This document shows positions 1 through 8,150 of a stretch of 38,653 bases of DNA, piece by piece. Location of the stretch: NCBI GenBank assembly GCA_046050465.1, contig JBJOPS010000033.1, positions 1-38,653 of the forward strand, read 5' to 3'. Within the stretch, counting starts at the first letter, position 1, and each line of letters opens with the position of its first letter. The translations under genes were made by a program, and so were the position numbers. The stretch comes from Egaibacter sp046050465. GTDB taxonomy: Bacteria > Pseudomonadota > Gammaproteobacteria > Burkholderiales > Burkholderiaceae_C. Below the pieces are notes generated by a model that had not been told where the DNA came from, made no database searches, and worked only from the letters and a program-made list of their open reading frames with translations.

Positions 1-2331
1 GCGGGCGATGACATGGTGTTTCGCAACCTCACCAACAGCGACCAGATCACGGTCAAGAACTGGTTTGTGAGCACGATCTACCAAATCGAGAGCGTGGAGT
101 TTGCCAACGGCACCGTGTGGAGCAGCGCCCAGGTGACCTTGGCTGCATTGAGCACCCCGTCGGGTGCCGACAAAACCCTGAGCATTCTCGAAGACACGCC
201 TTATGCCTTGGGTGTGGGCGATTTTGGCTTCAGCAGCGCCAATGCGGCCAGCAGCCTGGGCTCGGTGCGCATCGACAGCCTGCCCGCCGCCGGGAGCCTG
301 CGGCTCAACGGCGTGAATGTGGCCGCCCAGCAAGTCATCGCTCTGGCCGATCTGAACAGCGGCGCCCTGGTGTTTACCCCGGCGACTAACGCCAACGGCA
401 CTGGCTACACCAGTTTCAGTTTTACCGTTCGGGATCAAAATGGGGCGGCAGACCCCAGCCCCAATACGCTGAGCGTTGATGTCACTGCTGTGAACGATGC
501 GCCGATGCTCTCGGGTACCAAAACCGCCCTGGCCGCGGGCAGCGAGGACATCGCCTATACCATCACCCAAGCCACCCTGCTGGCGGGGTTTTCGGATGTC
601 GACGGCGAGGCCTTGTCTGTCACTGGCCTGACCGCCAGCAACGGCACCTTATCAGCCTTTAATGTTGCCACGGCAAGTTGGGTCTTTACGCCCGGTGCCA
701 ACTACAACGGCGTGGTGAGTTTGAACTACGGCGTGAGTGACGGTATCGCTGCTGCCGTGGCCGCCACCAACAGTTTCACCCTGGTGGCCGTGAACGACGC
801 CCCCACACTCACCGGCACCAAAACCACATTGACAGCGGGCAGCGAAGACACCGGCTACACCATCATCCAGGCCAGCTTGCTGGCTGGCTTTACCGATGTC
901 GATGGCAACGCTTTGTCTGTGACAGGCCTCACCGCCAGCAACGGCACCCTGTCCGCCTTCAATGCGGCAACCCAAAGCTGGGTCTTCACGCCCAACGCCA
1001 ACTACAACGGCACCGTGAACTTGAGCTATGGCGTGAGCGACGGCATTGCAGCTGCTGTGGCCACCACCAACAGTTTCACCCTGGGGGCCGTGAACGACGC
1101 GCCTACGGGCGGGGTGACCATCACTGGCACTGCGGTGCAAAACCAGACGCTGACAGCGGCCAACACCTTGGCCGATGTGGACGGCCTGGGGGCCATTGCC
1201 TACCAGTGGCTGGCGGGGGGTGTGGCCATCAGCGGGGCCACCGCCAAGACCCTGGTGCTGGGGGCGGCCCAGGTGGGCAAAGCCATTTCGGTGGCAGCCC
1301 GCTACACCGATGCGCAAGGCACGACAGAGAGCGTGGCCAGCACGGCCACGGCGCCGGTGATGGGCAGCTTTACCGGCACCACAAGCGCCGACACCTTGAG
1401 CGGCACCACCGGGGCGGATGTGATGACCGGACTGGCCGGCAACGACACTTATGTGGTCAACCACGCGGGTGACACCGTGGTCGAAGCCGCCAGTGCGGGC
1501 ACCGACCTGGTGCAAGCCAGCGTCAGCTACACCCTGGGGGCCAACGTCGAGAAACTGACGCTGACCGGCACGGCAGCGATCAACGGCACGGGCAACACGC
1601 TGAACAACGTGCTGACGGGCAATGCGGGAAACAACGTGTTGACTGGTGGCGCGGGTGCCGACACCATGGCGGGCGGCGCTGGCAACGACACTTATGTGGT
1701 GGACAACACGGCAGACGTGGTGACCGAAGCCGCCAGTGCGGGCACCGACACGGTGCAAGCCAGCGTCAGCTACACCCTGGGGGGGAATCTGGAGAACCTG
1801 ACGCTGACCGGCACGGCGGCGATCAACGGCACGGGCAACACGCTGAACAATGTGCTGACGGGCAACAGCGCGGCCAACACGCTAACCGGTGGGGCCGGCA
1901 GCGACACCTTGAACGGCGGGGCCGGGGCCGACAGCCTGGTGGGCGGGGCCGGCAACGACACCTATTGGCTGGGGCGTGGGTATGGCATTGACACCGTCAC
2001 GGAAAACGATGCCACGGCGGGCAACACCGATGTGGCCCGCTTCGAGGCGGGCATTGCCACCAATCAGTTGTGGTTTGCCAAAAGTGGCAACAACCTGAAT
2101 GTGAGCATCATTGGCACCAATGACCGGCTCACGTTGAGCAATTGGTACCTGGGCGCTGCCTACCATGTGGAGCAGTTCAAAACGAGTGATGGCAAGACTT
2201 TGCTGGACAGCAAGGTGCAAAACCTGGTCAATGCCATGGCAGCATTTGCACCCCCGGCGGTGGGGCAGACCACGTTGACGGGCACTGCGGCGACCACGCT
2301 GGCGCCGGTGATTGCCGCCAATTGGGTGTGA
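1..2331 (+). CDS. RTX/cadherin-like repeat protein, type I secretion substrate (5' end outside window)
   Basis: The reading frame is open from base 1 (A-G-D-D-M-V...), so the true start lies upstream and 776 C-terminal residues are visible. Order of parts: a haemolysin-type calcium-binding-related segment (about residues 1–45, ending in E-F-A-N-G-T-V-W); a cadherin-like domain (about 55–160); two near-identical 100-residue VNDAP-type cadherin-like modules (164–263 and 264–363); an Ig-like module (about 364–450); RTX nonapeptide blocks with GGAGNDTY and GGAGADTM motifs (about 455–660); and a second calcium-binding-related segment near 665–745 (NDRLTLSNWY). The protein ends in A-P-V-I-A-A-N-W-V, which resembles the uncleaved C-terminal secretion signals of such proteins. 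It is probably exported in one step and folded by extracellular Ca2+, acting as an adhesin or surface protein. Its stop codon overlaps the next start (TGATG), coupling it to its exporter. No enzymatic domain is visible in this part. Confidence 0.9.
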   Translation, partial: AGDDMVFRNLTNSDQITVKNWFVSTIYQIESVEFANGTVWSSAQVTLAALSTPSGADKTLSILEDTPYALGVGDFGFSSANAASSLGSVRIDSLPAAGSLRLNGVNVAAQQVIALADLNSGALVFTPATNANGTGYTSFSFTVRDQNGAADPSPNTLSVDVTAVNDAPMLSGTKTALAAGSEDIAYTITQATLLAGFSDVDGEALSVTGLTASNGTLSAFNVATASWVFTPGANYNGVVSLNYGVSDGIAAAVAATNSFTLVAVNDAPTLTGTKTTLTAGSEDTGYTIIQASLLAGFTDVDGNALSVTGLTASNGTLSAFNAATQSWVFTPNANYNGTVNLSYGVSDGIAAAVATTNSFTLGAVNDAPTGGVTITGTAVQNQTLTAANTLADVDGLGAIAYQWLAGGVAISGATAKTLVLGAAQVGKAISVAARYTDAQGTTESVASTATAPVMGSFTGTTSADTLSGTTGADVMTGLAGNDTYVVNHAGDTVVEAASAGTDLVQASVSYTLGANVEKLTLTGTAAINGTGNTLNNVLTGNAGNNVLTGGAGADTMAGGAGNDTYVVDNTADVVTEAASAGTDTVQASVSYTLGGNLENLTLTGTAAINGTGNTLNNVLTGNSAANTLTGGAGSDTLNGGAGADSLVGGAGNDTYWLGRGYGIDTVTENDATAGNTDVARFEAGIATNQLWFAKSGNNLNVSIIGTNDRLTLSNWYLGAAYHVEQFKTSDGKTLLDSKVQNLVNAMAAFAPPAVGQTTLTGTAATTLAPVIAANWV
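490..1089 (+). repeat. Two tandem 300-bp repeats encoding cadherin-like modules
   Basis: Units 490–789 and 790–1089 are exactly equal in length (300 bp, 100 codons). Both begin with codons for VNDAP and share long identical protein stretches such as LSVTGLTASNGTLSAFN and YGVSDGIAAAVA. A third VNDAP at 1090 starts a different module. Such in-frame tandem units can expand or contract by recombination. Confidence 0.9.
1438..1950 (+). repeat. Two RTX-module repeats (243 bp and 270 bp)
   Basis: Units start at the codons for G-N-D-T-Y at 1438, 1681 and 1951, giving periods of 243 and 270 bp. The stretch encoding EAASAGTD, QASVSYTLG and then LTLTGTAAINGTGNTLNNV is almost identical at DNA level in the first two units. 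The second unit carries one extra nonapeptide pair (LNGGAGADS). Confidence 0.85.
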
Positions 2332-4514
2332 TGGCCCAGACCCATGGGGAGGTGCAGCAAGATGCATTGGGCCCTCTGATCACGCTGTGTGCAATTGCCC
2401 GTTTGCACCAAATCGCAGCCGACCCGGCCAACCTGGCCCATCAGCTGGGCCTGTCTGAGCACACGGCGCTTGGCACCGACGATTTGTTGCGTGCCGCACA
2501 GCAGCTGGGCTTGAAGGCCCGGCTGGTTCGCACCACGCCCGATCGGCTGGCGCTGACTCCTTTGCCTGCATTGGCCTTGCTGCGCAGGCAAGAGGGCGGT
2601 TTGCGCACTGTGTTGCTGGCGCAAAGCGATGGTCAGCGCGTGCTGCTCCAGAGTGAGGGCCAAGGTCAACCGCGCATTGAGAGTTTGGACACATTTGTCC
2701 AGACCTGGACTGGTGAGCTCATTCTTTTCACCAGCCGTGCCAGCTTGGCCGGGCATTTGGCCAAGTTTGACTTTGCCTGGTTCATCCCGGCGCTGGTGAA
2801 ATACCGCAAACTGCTCGGTGAGGTGTTGCTCATCAGCTTCATGCTGCAACTCTTCGCCCTGGTCTCCCCCTTGTTCTTCCAGGTGGTGATGGACAAAGTG
2901 CTGGTGCACAAAGGCATGACCACCTTGGATGTTTTGGTCATTGGCCTGGTGGTCGTGGTTGTCTTTGAGAGTGTGCTCAGCGCGTTGCGGGCCTACGTCT
3001 TCAGCCACACCACCAGCCGCATCGACGTGGAGCTCGGTGCCCGCCTGTTTCGGCATCTGGTGCAGTTGCCGTTGGCGTATTTTCAGGCCCGGCGCGTGGG
3101 GGACTCTGTGGCCCGCGTGCGCGAACTGGAGAACATTCGAAGTTTCTTGACGGGCAACGCCCTCACGGTGGTGCTGGACGTGTTCTTCAGTTTTCTTTTC
3201 ATTGCCGTGATGCTGTTTTACAGCGTGCCACTGACGCTCATTGTGTTGCTGAGTTTGCCGCTGTATTTTGGCCTGAGCCTGGCCGTGGTGCCGGTGTTGC
3301 GGGCTCGTCTGGACGTGAAGTTCGGCCGTGGCGCAGAAAACCAGGCCATGCTGGTCGAGACGGTCACCGGCATCCAGACCGTCAAGGCCGGCGCATTGGA
3401 GCCCGCCTTTGCCCAGCGCTGGGACAATCAGCTGGCCGCCTATGTTTCGGCCAGCTTCAAGGCGCAGAACCTTGCCGCCTGGGCGCACGAGGGCATCAAC
3501 CTGATTGGCAAGCTGGTCGGGGCGGCCACGCTGTGGTACGGAGCCAAACTGGTGATGGACAACGCCCTGACGGTGGGGCAGTTTGTTGCCTTCAACATGT
3601 TTGCCCAGCGCGTGGCCCAGCCCATCATGCGCATGGCGCAGTTGTGGACGGACTTCCAGCAGACTGGCATCTCGGTGGCTCGGCTGGGCGATATTCTGAA
3701 CACCCGCACCGAAGCGCTACCCAGTGCTGCGACCCAACTGCCGCCTTTGCAAGGGCGTGTCACGCTGGATCAAGTGGCCTTTCGTTACCGGCCCGAGGCC
3801 CCGCTGGTGCTGCAACACGTCAGCCTCGATGTGCGCCCAGGCGAGGTCATCGGCATCGTCGGCCGCTCAGGCAGCGGCAAGAGCACGCTCACCAAACTGG
3901 TGCAACGCCTGTACACCCCTGAGGCCGGGCGCATCTTGGTGGACGGCATCGACATCAGCCTGATCGATGCCGCCCAACTGCGCCGCCAGGTCGGCGTGGT
4001 CTTGCAAGAAAACCTGCTCTTTAACCGCAGCGTGCGCGACAACATCGCCATTGCGGACCCGGCCGCCCCGCTGGAATCTGTCATTCATGCCGCACAACTC
4101 GCCGGGGCGCATGCCTTCATCAGTGAGTTGTCTGAAGGCTACGACACCCTGGTGGGCGAACAGGGCAGTTCGTTAAGCGGCGGCCAACGCCAGCGCATCG
4201 CCATTGCGCGCGCCCTGTTCACCAACCCACGCATTCTCATTCTGGACGAAGCCACCAGCGCACTGGACTATGAGAGTGAGGCCATCATCCATCGCAACAT
4301 GGCCCACATCTGCCAGGGCCGCACGGTTTTTATCATCGCCCACCGTTTGAGCGCCCTGCGCCATTCAAACCGCATCGTGGTCGTGGACAAAGGCCACATC
4401 GTGGAGACGGGCAGCCACACCACCTTGCTGAATACCCCCAAGGGGATCTATGCGCAACTGTGGGCCCTGCAAGCCGGGGCCCAGGGCACAGCACCGAACC
4501 AGACAGAACCATGA
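2331..4514 (+). CDS. Type I secretion ABC transporter, HlyB type
   Basis: Inner-membrane ATP-driven exporter of the RTX protein encoded just upstream (727 aa; HlyB is about 707). Residues 1–130 form a C39-like domain: the region around I-T-L-C-A-I-A-R aligns with the HlyB N-terminus and lacks the catalytic Cys context of bacteriocin-processing peptidases, so it should bind substrate without cleaving it. A transmembrane domain follows (about 150–460; FDFAWFIPALVKYRK and FFQVVMDKVLVH are HlyB hallmarks). The nucleotide-binding domain has Walker A GRSGSGKST (511–519), signature LSGGQ (615–619) and Walker B ILILDEA with D639 and E640. I chose the ATG at 2331 because it overlaps the preceding stop by one base (TGATG); an in-frame TTG at 2322 is the alternative. 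The stop overlaps the next gene's ATG (ATGA). Confidence 0.95.
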   Translation: MAQTHGEVQQDALGPLITLCAIARLHQIAADPANLAHQLGLSEHTALGTDDLLRAAQQLGLKARLVRTTPDRLALTPLPALALLRRQEGGLRTVLLAQSDGQRVLLQSEGQGQPRIESLDTFVQTWTGELILFTSRASLAGHLAKFDFAWFIPALVKYRKLLGEVLLISFMLQLFALVSPLFFQVVMDKVLVHKGMTTLDVLVIGLVVVVVFESVLSALRAYVFSHTTSRIDVELGARLFRHLVQLPLAYFQARRVGDSVARVRELENIRSFLTGNALTVVLDVFFSFLFIAVMLFYSVPLTLIVLLSLPLYFGLSLAVVPVLRARLDVKFGRGAENQAMLVETVTGIQTVKAGALEPAFAQRWDNQLAAYVSASFKAQNLAAWAHEGINLIGKLVGAATLWYGAKLVMDNALTVGQFVAFNMFAQRVAQPIMRMAQLWTDFQQTGISVARLGDILNTRTEALPSAATQLPPLQGRVTLDQVAFRYRPEAPLVLQHVSLDVRPGEVIGIVGRSGSGKSTLTKLVQRLYTPEAGRILVDGIDISLIDAAQLRRQVGVVLQENLLFNRSVRDNIAIADPAAPLESVIHAAQLAGAHAFISELSEGYDTLVGEQGSSLSGGQRQRIAIARALFTNPRILILDEATSALDYESEAIIHRNMAHICQGRTVFIIAHRLSALRHSNRIVVVDKGHIVETGSHTTLLNTPKGIYAQLWALQAGAQGTAPNQTEP

Positions 4515-5977
4515 ACGCAGCGCCCAAAGCCCATCCAACCCCATCGCAAGCGCTACGTCATCCCGTCCTTGAGCACTTGTCCCGCCACCGTGCGGTGCTG
4601 CAAGCCGCCTGGCAGCACCGCATCGAGCTGGCAGGCCCCAAGCGCTTGGCCGACGAAGCGGCCTTTTTGCCCGCTGCCCTGAGCTTGCAGGAAACCCCGG
4701 TGCACCCGGCCCCCCGGCGCCTGGCCTGGGCATTGATGGCCCTGTTTGTGGTGGCTCTGGCCTGGGCTTGCCTGGGGCATGTCGATATCGTTGCCGTGGC
4801 CCCGGGCCGCGTCATCGTGGCCGAGCGCAGCAAACTCGTCCAGCCTCTGGAGCCCGGCGTGGTGCGCCGCATCTTCGTCAAGGACGGTGACGTGGTGCAA
4901 GCCGGCCAAGCCCTGATTGAGCTGGACCCTACCACCCCCAACGCCGACCAGGCAAACTTGCAAGAGCAGCGCCAGGCCGCCGAGTCTGAAGCCTGGCGCT
5001 GTGCAGAGCTGCTGACGCGGCTGTCCAGAAAAAAGCTGTTTGCCGGTGTCGCCACCAGCTTTACGCCGCAGGAGTTCTACAAACCTTCAGCCCCTGCCCG
5101 GGCTTTGTTGCAAGCCGAACTGGCAGACATTCAGTCCAAACGCCTGAAGTTCGACACTGAAATCGCCCGCCGACGGGCCGAAATTGCCACCGTGCAGCAA
5201 ACCATTGCCAAGCTGGAGGCCACCCTGCCCATGCTGCAAGCCCGCGAAACCGATTACAAAGACTTGGTCAAGGACGGCTTTGTGTCCAGCCACGCCACAC
5301 AAGACAAAACCCGTGAACGGGTCGAGCAGGAGCGCGACCTCGCCACTCAGCTCGCCCGCCAGGCGGAGGCCAGAACGGCCCTGGCAGAAACCCGGCAGGC
5401 CCAAGCCGCATGGGCCGCCGAAACCATTCGCAGCCTGCATCACCGCCACGCCACCGCCAGCACCCAGCTGGCCCAACTGCTGGCCGAAGGGCGCAAAGCC
5501 GACCACAAAGCCCAGCTCACCTTGCTGAGCGCCCCGGTGGACGGTGTGGTGCAGCAACTGGCCACACACACGGTGGGCGGTGTGGTCACCGTCGCGCAGC
5601 CTCTGATGGTCATCGTCCCGCAGGGCAGCGAAGTCACCGCCGAAGTGGCCGTGGCCAACCTGGACATCGGCTTTGTCAACGCAGGCCAGGCGGCCGAAAT
5701 CAAGCTTGAAACCTTCCCCTACACCCGCTACGGCACCGTTGCGGCCCAAGTCATCCACGTGAGCGCCGATGCCGTGGCCGACGACAAGCGAGGCACCAGC
5801 TACTTTCCCGCCACCCTGCAACTGGGGCAAAAGGTTTTGAACATCGATGGCAAGCAGGTCGCCATCAGCCCTGGGATGAACATCACGGCTGAGATCAAGA
5901 CCGGGCGCCGTCGAATGATTGAATTTCTGCTCAGCCCCGTGCAACAGGCCGGGCGGGAAAGTCTGCGGGAGCGGTAG
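4511..5977 (+). CDS. Type I secretion membrane fusion protein, HlyD family
   Basis: Periplasmic adaptor (488 aa; HlyD 478) linking the ABC exporter to an outer-membrane TolC-like channel, which is not encoded here. It has a cytoplasmic N-terminus of about 70 residues, one membrane helix near 72–92 (ALMALFVVALAWACLG), a lipoyl/barrel half with PGRVIVAERSKLVQPLEPG, a long Ala/Gln/Glu-rich coiled coil (about 150–330), then the second lipoyl half (APVDGVVQQLATHTVGGVV) and a C-terminal beta domain. The ATG at 4511 overlaps the exporter's stop codon by ATGA; frames upstream of it lie inside the exporter gene. It is the last gene of the three-gene secretion operon. Confidence 0.95.
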   Translation: MNAAPKAHPTPSQALRHPVLEHLSRHRAVLQAAWQHRIELAGPKRLADEAAFLPAALSLQETPVHPAPRRLAWALMALFVVALAWACLGHVDIVAVAPGRVIVAERSKLVQPLEPGVVRRIFVKDGDVVQAGQALIELDPTTPNADQANLQEQRQAAESEAWRCAELLTRLSRKKLFAGVATSFTPQEFYKPSAPARALLQAELADIQSKRLKFDTEIARRRAEIATVQQTIAKLEATLPMLQARETDYKDLVKDGFVSSHATQDKTRERVEQERDLATQLARQAEARTALAETRQAQAAWAAETIRSLHHRHATASTQLAQLLAEGRKADHKAQLTLLSAPVDGVVQQLATHTVGGVVTVAQPLMVIVPQGSEVTAEVAVANLDIGFVNAGQAAEIKLETFPYTRYGTVAAQVIHVSADAVADDKRGTSYFPATLQLGQKVLNIDGKQVAISPGMNITAEIKTGRRRMIEFLLSPVQQAGRESLRER

Positions 5978-6212
5978 TTTTTTGTGCAAAGACGCTTCTG
6001 TATCAGGGGCATGGAATACGCTTGCGATAGCAGAAATCCGTCAGTCGGGCTTGTCGATTTGTGAAAGCAGCATAAATCTGCGGATTGGGCTCCGTGCTTG
6101 AGCCCGCCAGATATTTAAGCTGCAGCTCGAGTTACTTTCGCGTTATTCTTGGCAGAAGGTGTGCCGGGTGGCATTCCTCGCGAATAATTGGGCCCTGCCG
6201 TTTTCACATTTG
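5978..6212. other. Intergenic region between the secretion operon and lolC
   Basis: No convincing gene is present. A GGGCTC/GAGCCC inverted repeat with a 7-base loop lies at 6087–6105 and is followed by an AT-rich stretch, not a clean T-run. It may be a weak terminator for the upstream operon. I saw no convincing promoter for lolC. Confidence 0.4.
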
Positions 6213-7469
6213 ATGCCAATTCCTTACGAACTCATTCTTGGCTGGCGCTATACCCGCGCGGGGCGTGCTACCCGGCGAAATGGCTTTATTTCCTTTATCT
6301 CTGGCGTTTCCATGCTGGGCATTGCGCTGGGGGTGGCTGCTTTGATCATCGTGCTCAGCGTGATGAACGGGTTTCAAAAAGAGGTGCGCGACCGCATGCT
6401 GAGCGTGGTGTCGCACATCGAAATCCTCGCGCCCAACGGTGCCGCCTTGCCTGATCTGGACGCCACCCTGGCGGAGGTGCGCAAAAATCCCCAGGTGATT
6501 GGCGCTGCACCTTTTATAGCATCTCAGGCCCTCTTGGCAAGGGGTGAGGACATGAAAGGCGCCATAGTTCGGGGGATTGATCCGGCACGGGAACCGGAGG
6601 TGACCGATCTCGCCGTGGAGTTGAAAAACACGGGCTTGTCGCAGTTGATCTCGGGTGAATTCGGCATTGTGCTGGGCGGCGAACTGGCTCGCAGTCTGGG
6701 CGTGCGCCAGGGCGACAAGGTCACGCTGATTGCGCCCAGCGGCCAGGTTACCCCGGCAGGCGTGGTGCCCCGTCTCAAGCAGATGACGGTTGTGGGCACC
6801 TTTGACTCGGGCCACTATGAATATGATTCAGCGCTGGTGCTGATTCACCAGGACGATGCTGCGAAGATATTTCGTCTGGAAGGGCCCACCGGTATCCGGC
6901 TCAAGCTCAAGGAGTTGCACGAAGCGCGCACGGTTGCTGCGCAACTGGCGCTGAGCCTGACGGGTGATCTCATCATTCGGGACTGGACACGCCAGAACCG
7001 CACCTGGTTCTCGGCAGTACAGCTTGAAAAGCGCATGATGTTCATCATTCTCACTCTCATCGTTGCCGTGGCTGCCTTCAATCTGGTTTCCACGCTGGTG
7101 ATGACGGTTACCGACAAGCGTGCCGACATTGCCATTTTGCGAACGCTGGGTGCCAGTCCGGCCAGTATCATGGGCATCTTTGTGGTTCAGGGCGCCATGG
7201 TGGGTGTTATTGGCACGCTGGCTGGCTTGGCGCTTGGGCTGGGTGTGGCTTTCAATATTGATGTGATTGTGCCTGCGCTGGAGAGGTTGCTGGGCGCGAG
7301 TTTTTTACCCAAGGACATTTACCTGATCAGTCGCATGCCCAGTGATCCGCAAAGCGCGGACATCATGCCCGTTGCCGTCATTTCGCTGGTGCTGGCTTTT
7401 TTGGCGACGATCTATCCCAGTTGGCGGGCCAGCCGGGTCAACCCGGCCGAGGCGTTGCGTTATGAGTGA
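6213..7469 (+). CDS. lolC: Lipoprotein-releasing ABC transporter permease LolC/LolE family
   Basis: Inner-membrane permease that, with the LolD ATPase, extracts outer-membrane lipoproteins for LolA (418 aa; family 400–417). The N-terminus P-Y-E-L-I-L-G-W-R-Y-T and the following helix (about residues 27–55) are typical of LolC/E. A large periplasmic domain (about 60–270) and three C-terminal helices with FtsX-type features (TLGASPASIMGIFVVQGA) follow. The ATG at 6213 was preferred over the GTG at 6159 because it gives the family N-terminus. Only one permease is present, as in many beta-proteobacteria that may use a single LolC/E-like partner. Codons at 6511–6520 include a rare ATA and fall in a candidate copy of the dispersed repeat. 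The gene overlaps lolD by 8 bases. Confidence 0.93.
   Translation: MPIPYELILGWRYTRAGRATRRNGFISFISGVSMLGIALGVAALIIVLSVMNGFQKEVRDRMLSVVSHIEILAPNGAALPDLDATLAEVRKNPQVIGAAPFIASQALLARGEDMKGAIVRGIDPAREPEVTDLAVELKNTGLSQLISGEFGIVLGGELARSLGVRQGDKVTLIAPSGQVTPAGVVPRLKQMTVVGTFDSGHYEYDSALVLIHQDDAAKIFRLEGPTGIRLKLKELHEARTVAAQLALSLTGDLIIRDWTRQNRTWFSAVQLEKRMMFIILTLIVAVAAFNLVSTLVMTVTDKRADIAILRTLGASPASIMGIFVVQGAMVGVIGTLAGLALGLGVAFNIDVIVPALERLLGASFLPKDIYLISRMPSDPQSADIMPVAVISLVLAFLATIYPSWRASRVNPAEALRYE
6502..6549 (+). repeat. Candidate eroded copy (E) of the dispersed 60-bp repeat, inside lolC
   Basis: It contains TATAGC, then 18 bases, then AAGGGGTGAGG. Copy B at 19991 has TATAGC, 18 bases, then AAGGGCTGAGG. The frame is the same as in the other coding copies (ATA-GCA, Ile-Ala). 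By hand, about 28 of 50 bases match copy B without gaps. This is weaker than the other copies and could partly reflect conserved LolC residues. Confidence 0.45.
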
Positions 7470-8139
7470 TGTTGTGTTGAGCGCGTGTGGCCTGACCAAG
7501 CGCTTCACCGAAGGCCGGCTGGATGTCACCGTGCTTCAGGGTGTTGATCTCCAGGTACATGCGGGTGAAACGGTTGCGATTGTGGGTGCTTCCGGCTCAG
7601 GCAAAAGCACGCTGCTGCATTTGCTGGGCGGGTTGGATGCGCCAACCCAGGGGTCCGTGGAGCTTCAGGGTAAGGACCTTGCCAGCCAGAGTGCAGCCGG
7701 GCAGGGACGTCTGCGCAACGCGCATCTTGGCTTCGTCTACCAGTTTCATCACCTGTTGCCCGAGTTCAGTGCTCAGGATAATGTGGCGATGCCGCTGTGG
7801 ATCAGACGCATGTCGCCCGAAGGCAGCGCACTGAAAGCTGGGCAGATGCTGGCCAAGGTGGGCTTGCAGGATCGGCTGCACCATCGACCGGCCGAGTTAT
7901 CCGGCGGTGAGCGCCAGCGGGTCGCGCTGGCGAGGGCTCTGGTCACGCAGCCGGCCTGTGTGCTGGCCGATGAGCCGACCGGAAATCTGGATCGCTTGAC
8001 GGCGGGCAGTGTGTTTGAACTGATGCTGGGGCTGGCCCGCAACCATGGAACAGCGTTTGTTGTTGTTACCCATGACCATGTGTTGGCTGCCCGCTGCAGC
8101 AGGCAGTTAAGACTGGTTGCTGGTGTTTTGCAGGCCTGA
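7462..8139 (+). CDS. lolD: Lipoprotein-releasing system ATPase LolD
   Basis: Cytoplasmic ATPase of the Lol system (225 aa; E. coli LolD 233). Walker A GASGSGKST, Q-loop region FVYQFHHLLPEF, signature LSGGERQR and Walker B VLADEPTGNLD are all present. FVYQFHHLLPEF is the LolD-specific contact segment. The ATG at 7462 lies inside the end of lolC (8-base overlap), which implies translational coupling and a fixed permease:ATPase ratio. Confidence 0.96.
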   Translation: MSDVVLSACGLTKRFTEGRLDVTVLQGVDLQVHAGETVAIVGASGSGKSTLLHLLGGLDAPTQGSVELQGKDLASQSAAGQGRLRNAHLGFVYQFHHLLPEFSAQDNVAMPLWIRRMSPEGSALKAGQMLAKVGLQDRLHHRPAELSGGERQRVALARALVTQPACVLADEPTGNLDRLTAGSVFELMLGLARNHGTAFVVVTHDHVLAARCSRQLRLVAGVLQA

Positions 8140-8150
8140 TTTTGCCCACG

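Noticed and set aside
652..1758. Minus-strand open frame (368 codons) opposite the RTX gene
   Set aside because: Repetitive only because the sense strand is repetitive; no family resemblance.
2331..2720. Bacteriocin-type C39 peptidase in the ABC exporter
   Set aside because: The catalytic Cys context is missing and the sequence follows HlyB, so processing activity is unlikely.
2160..3488. Minus-strand open frame (442 codons) opposite the HlyB-type exporter
   Set aside because: His/Gln-rich antisense of a strongly conserved protein, with no recognisable motif.
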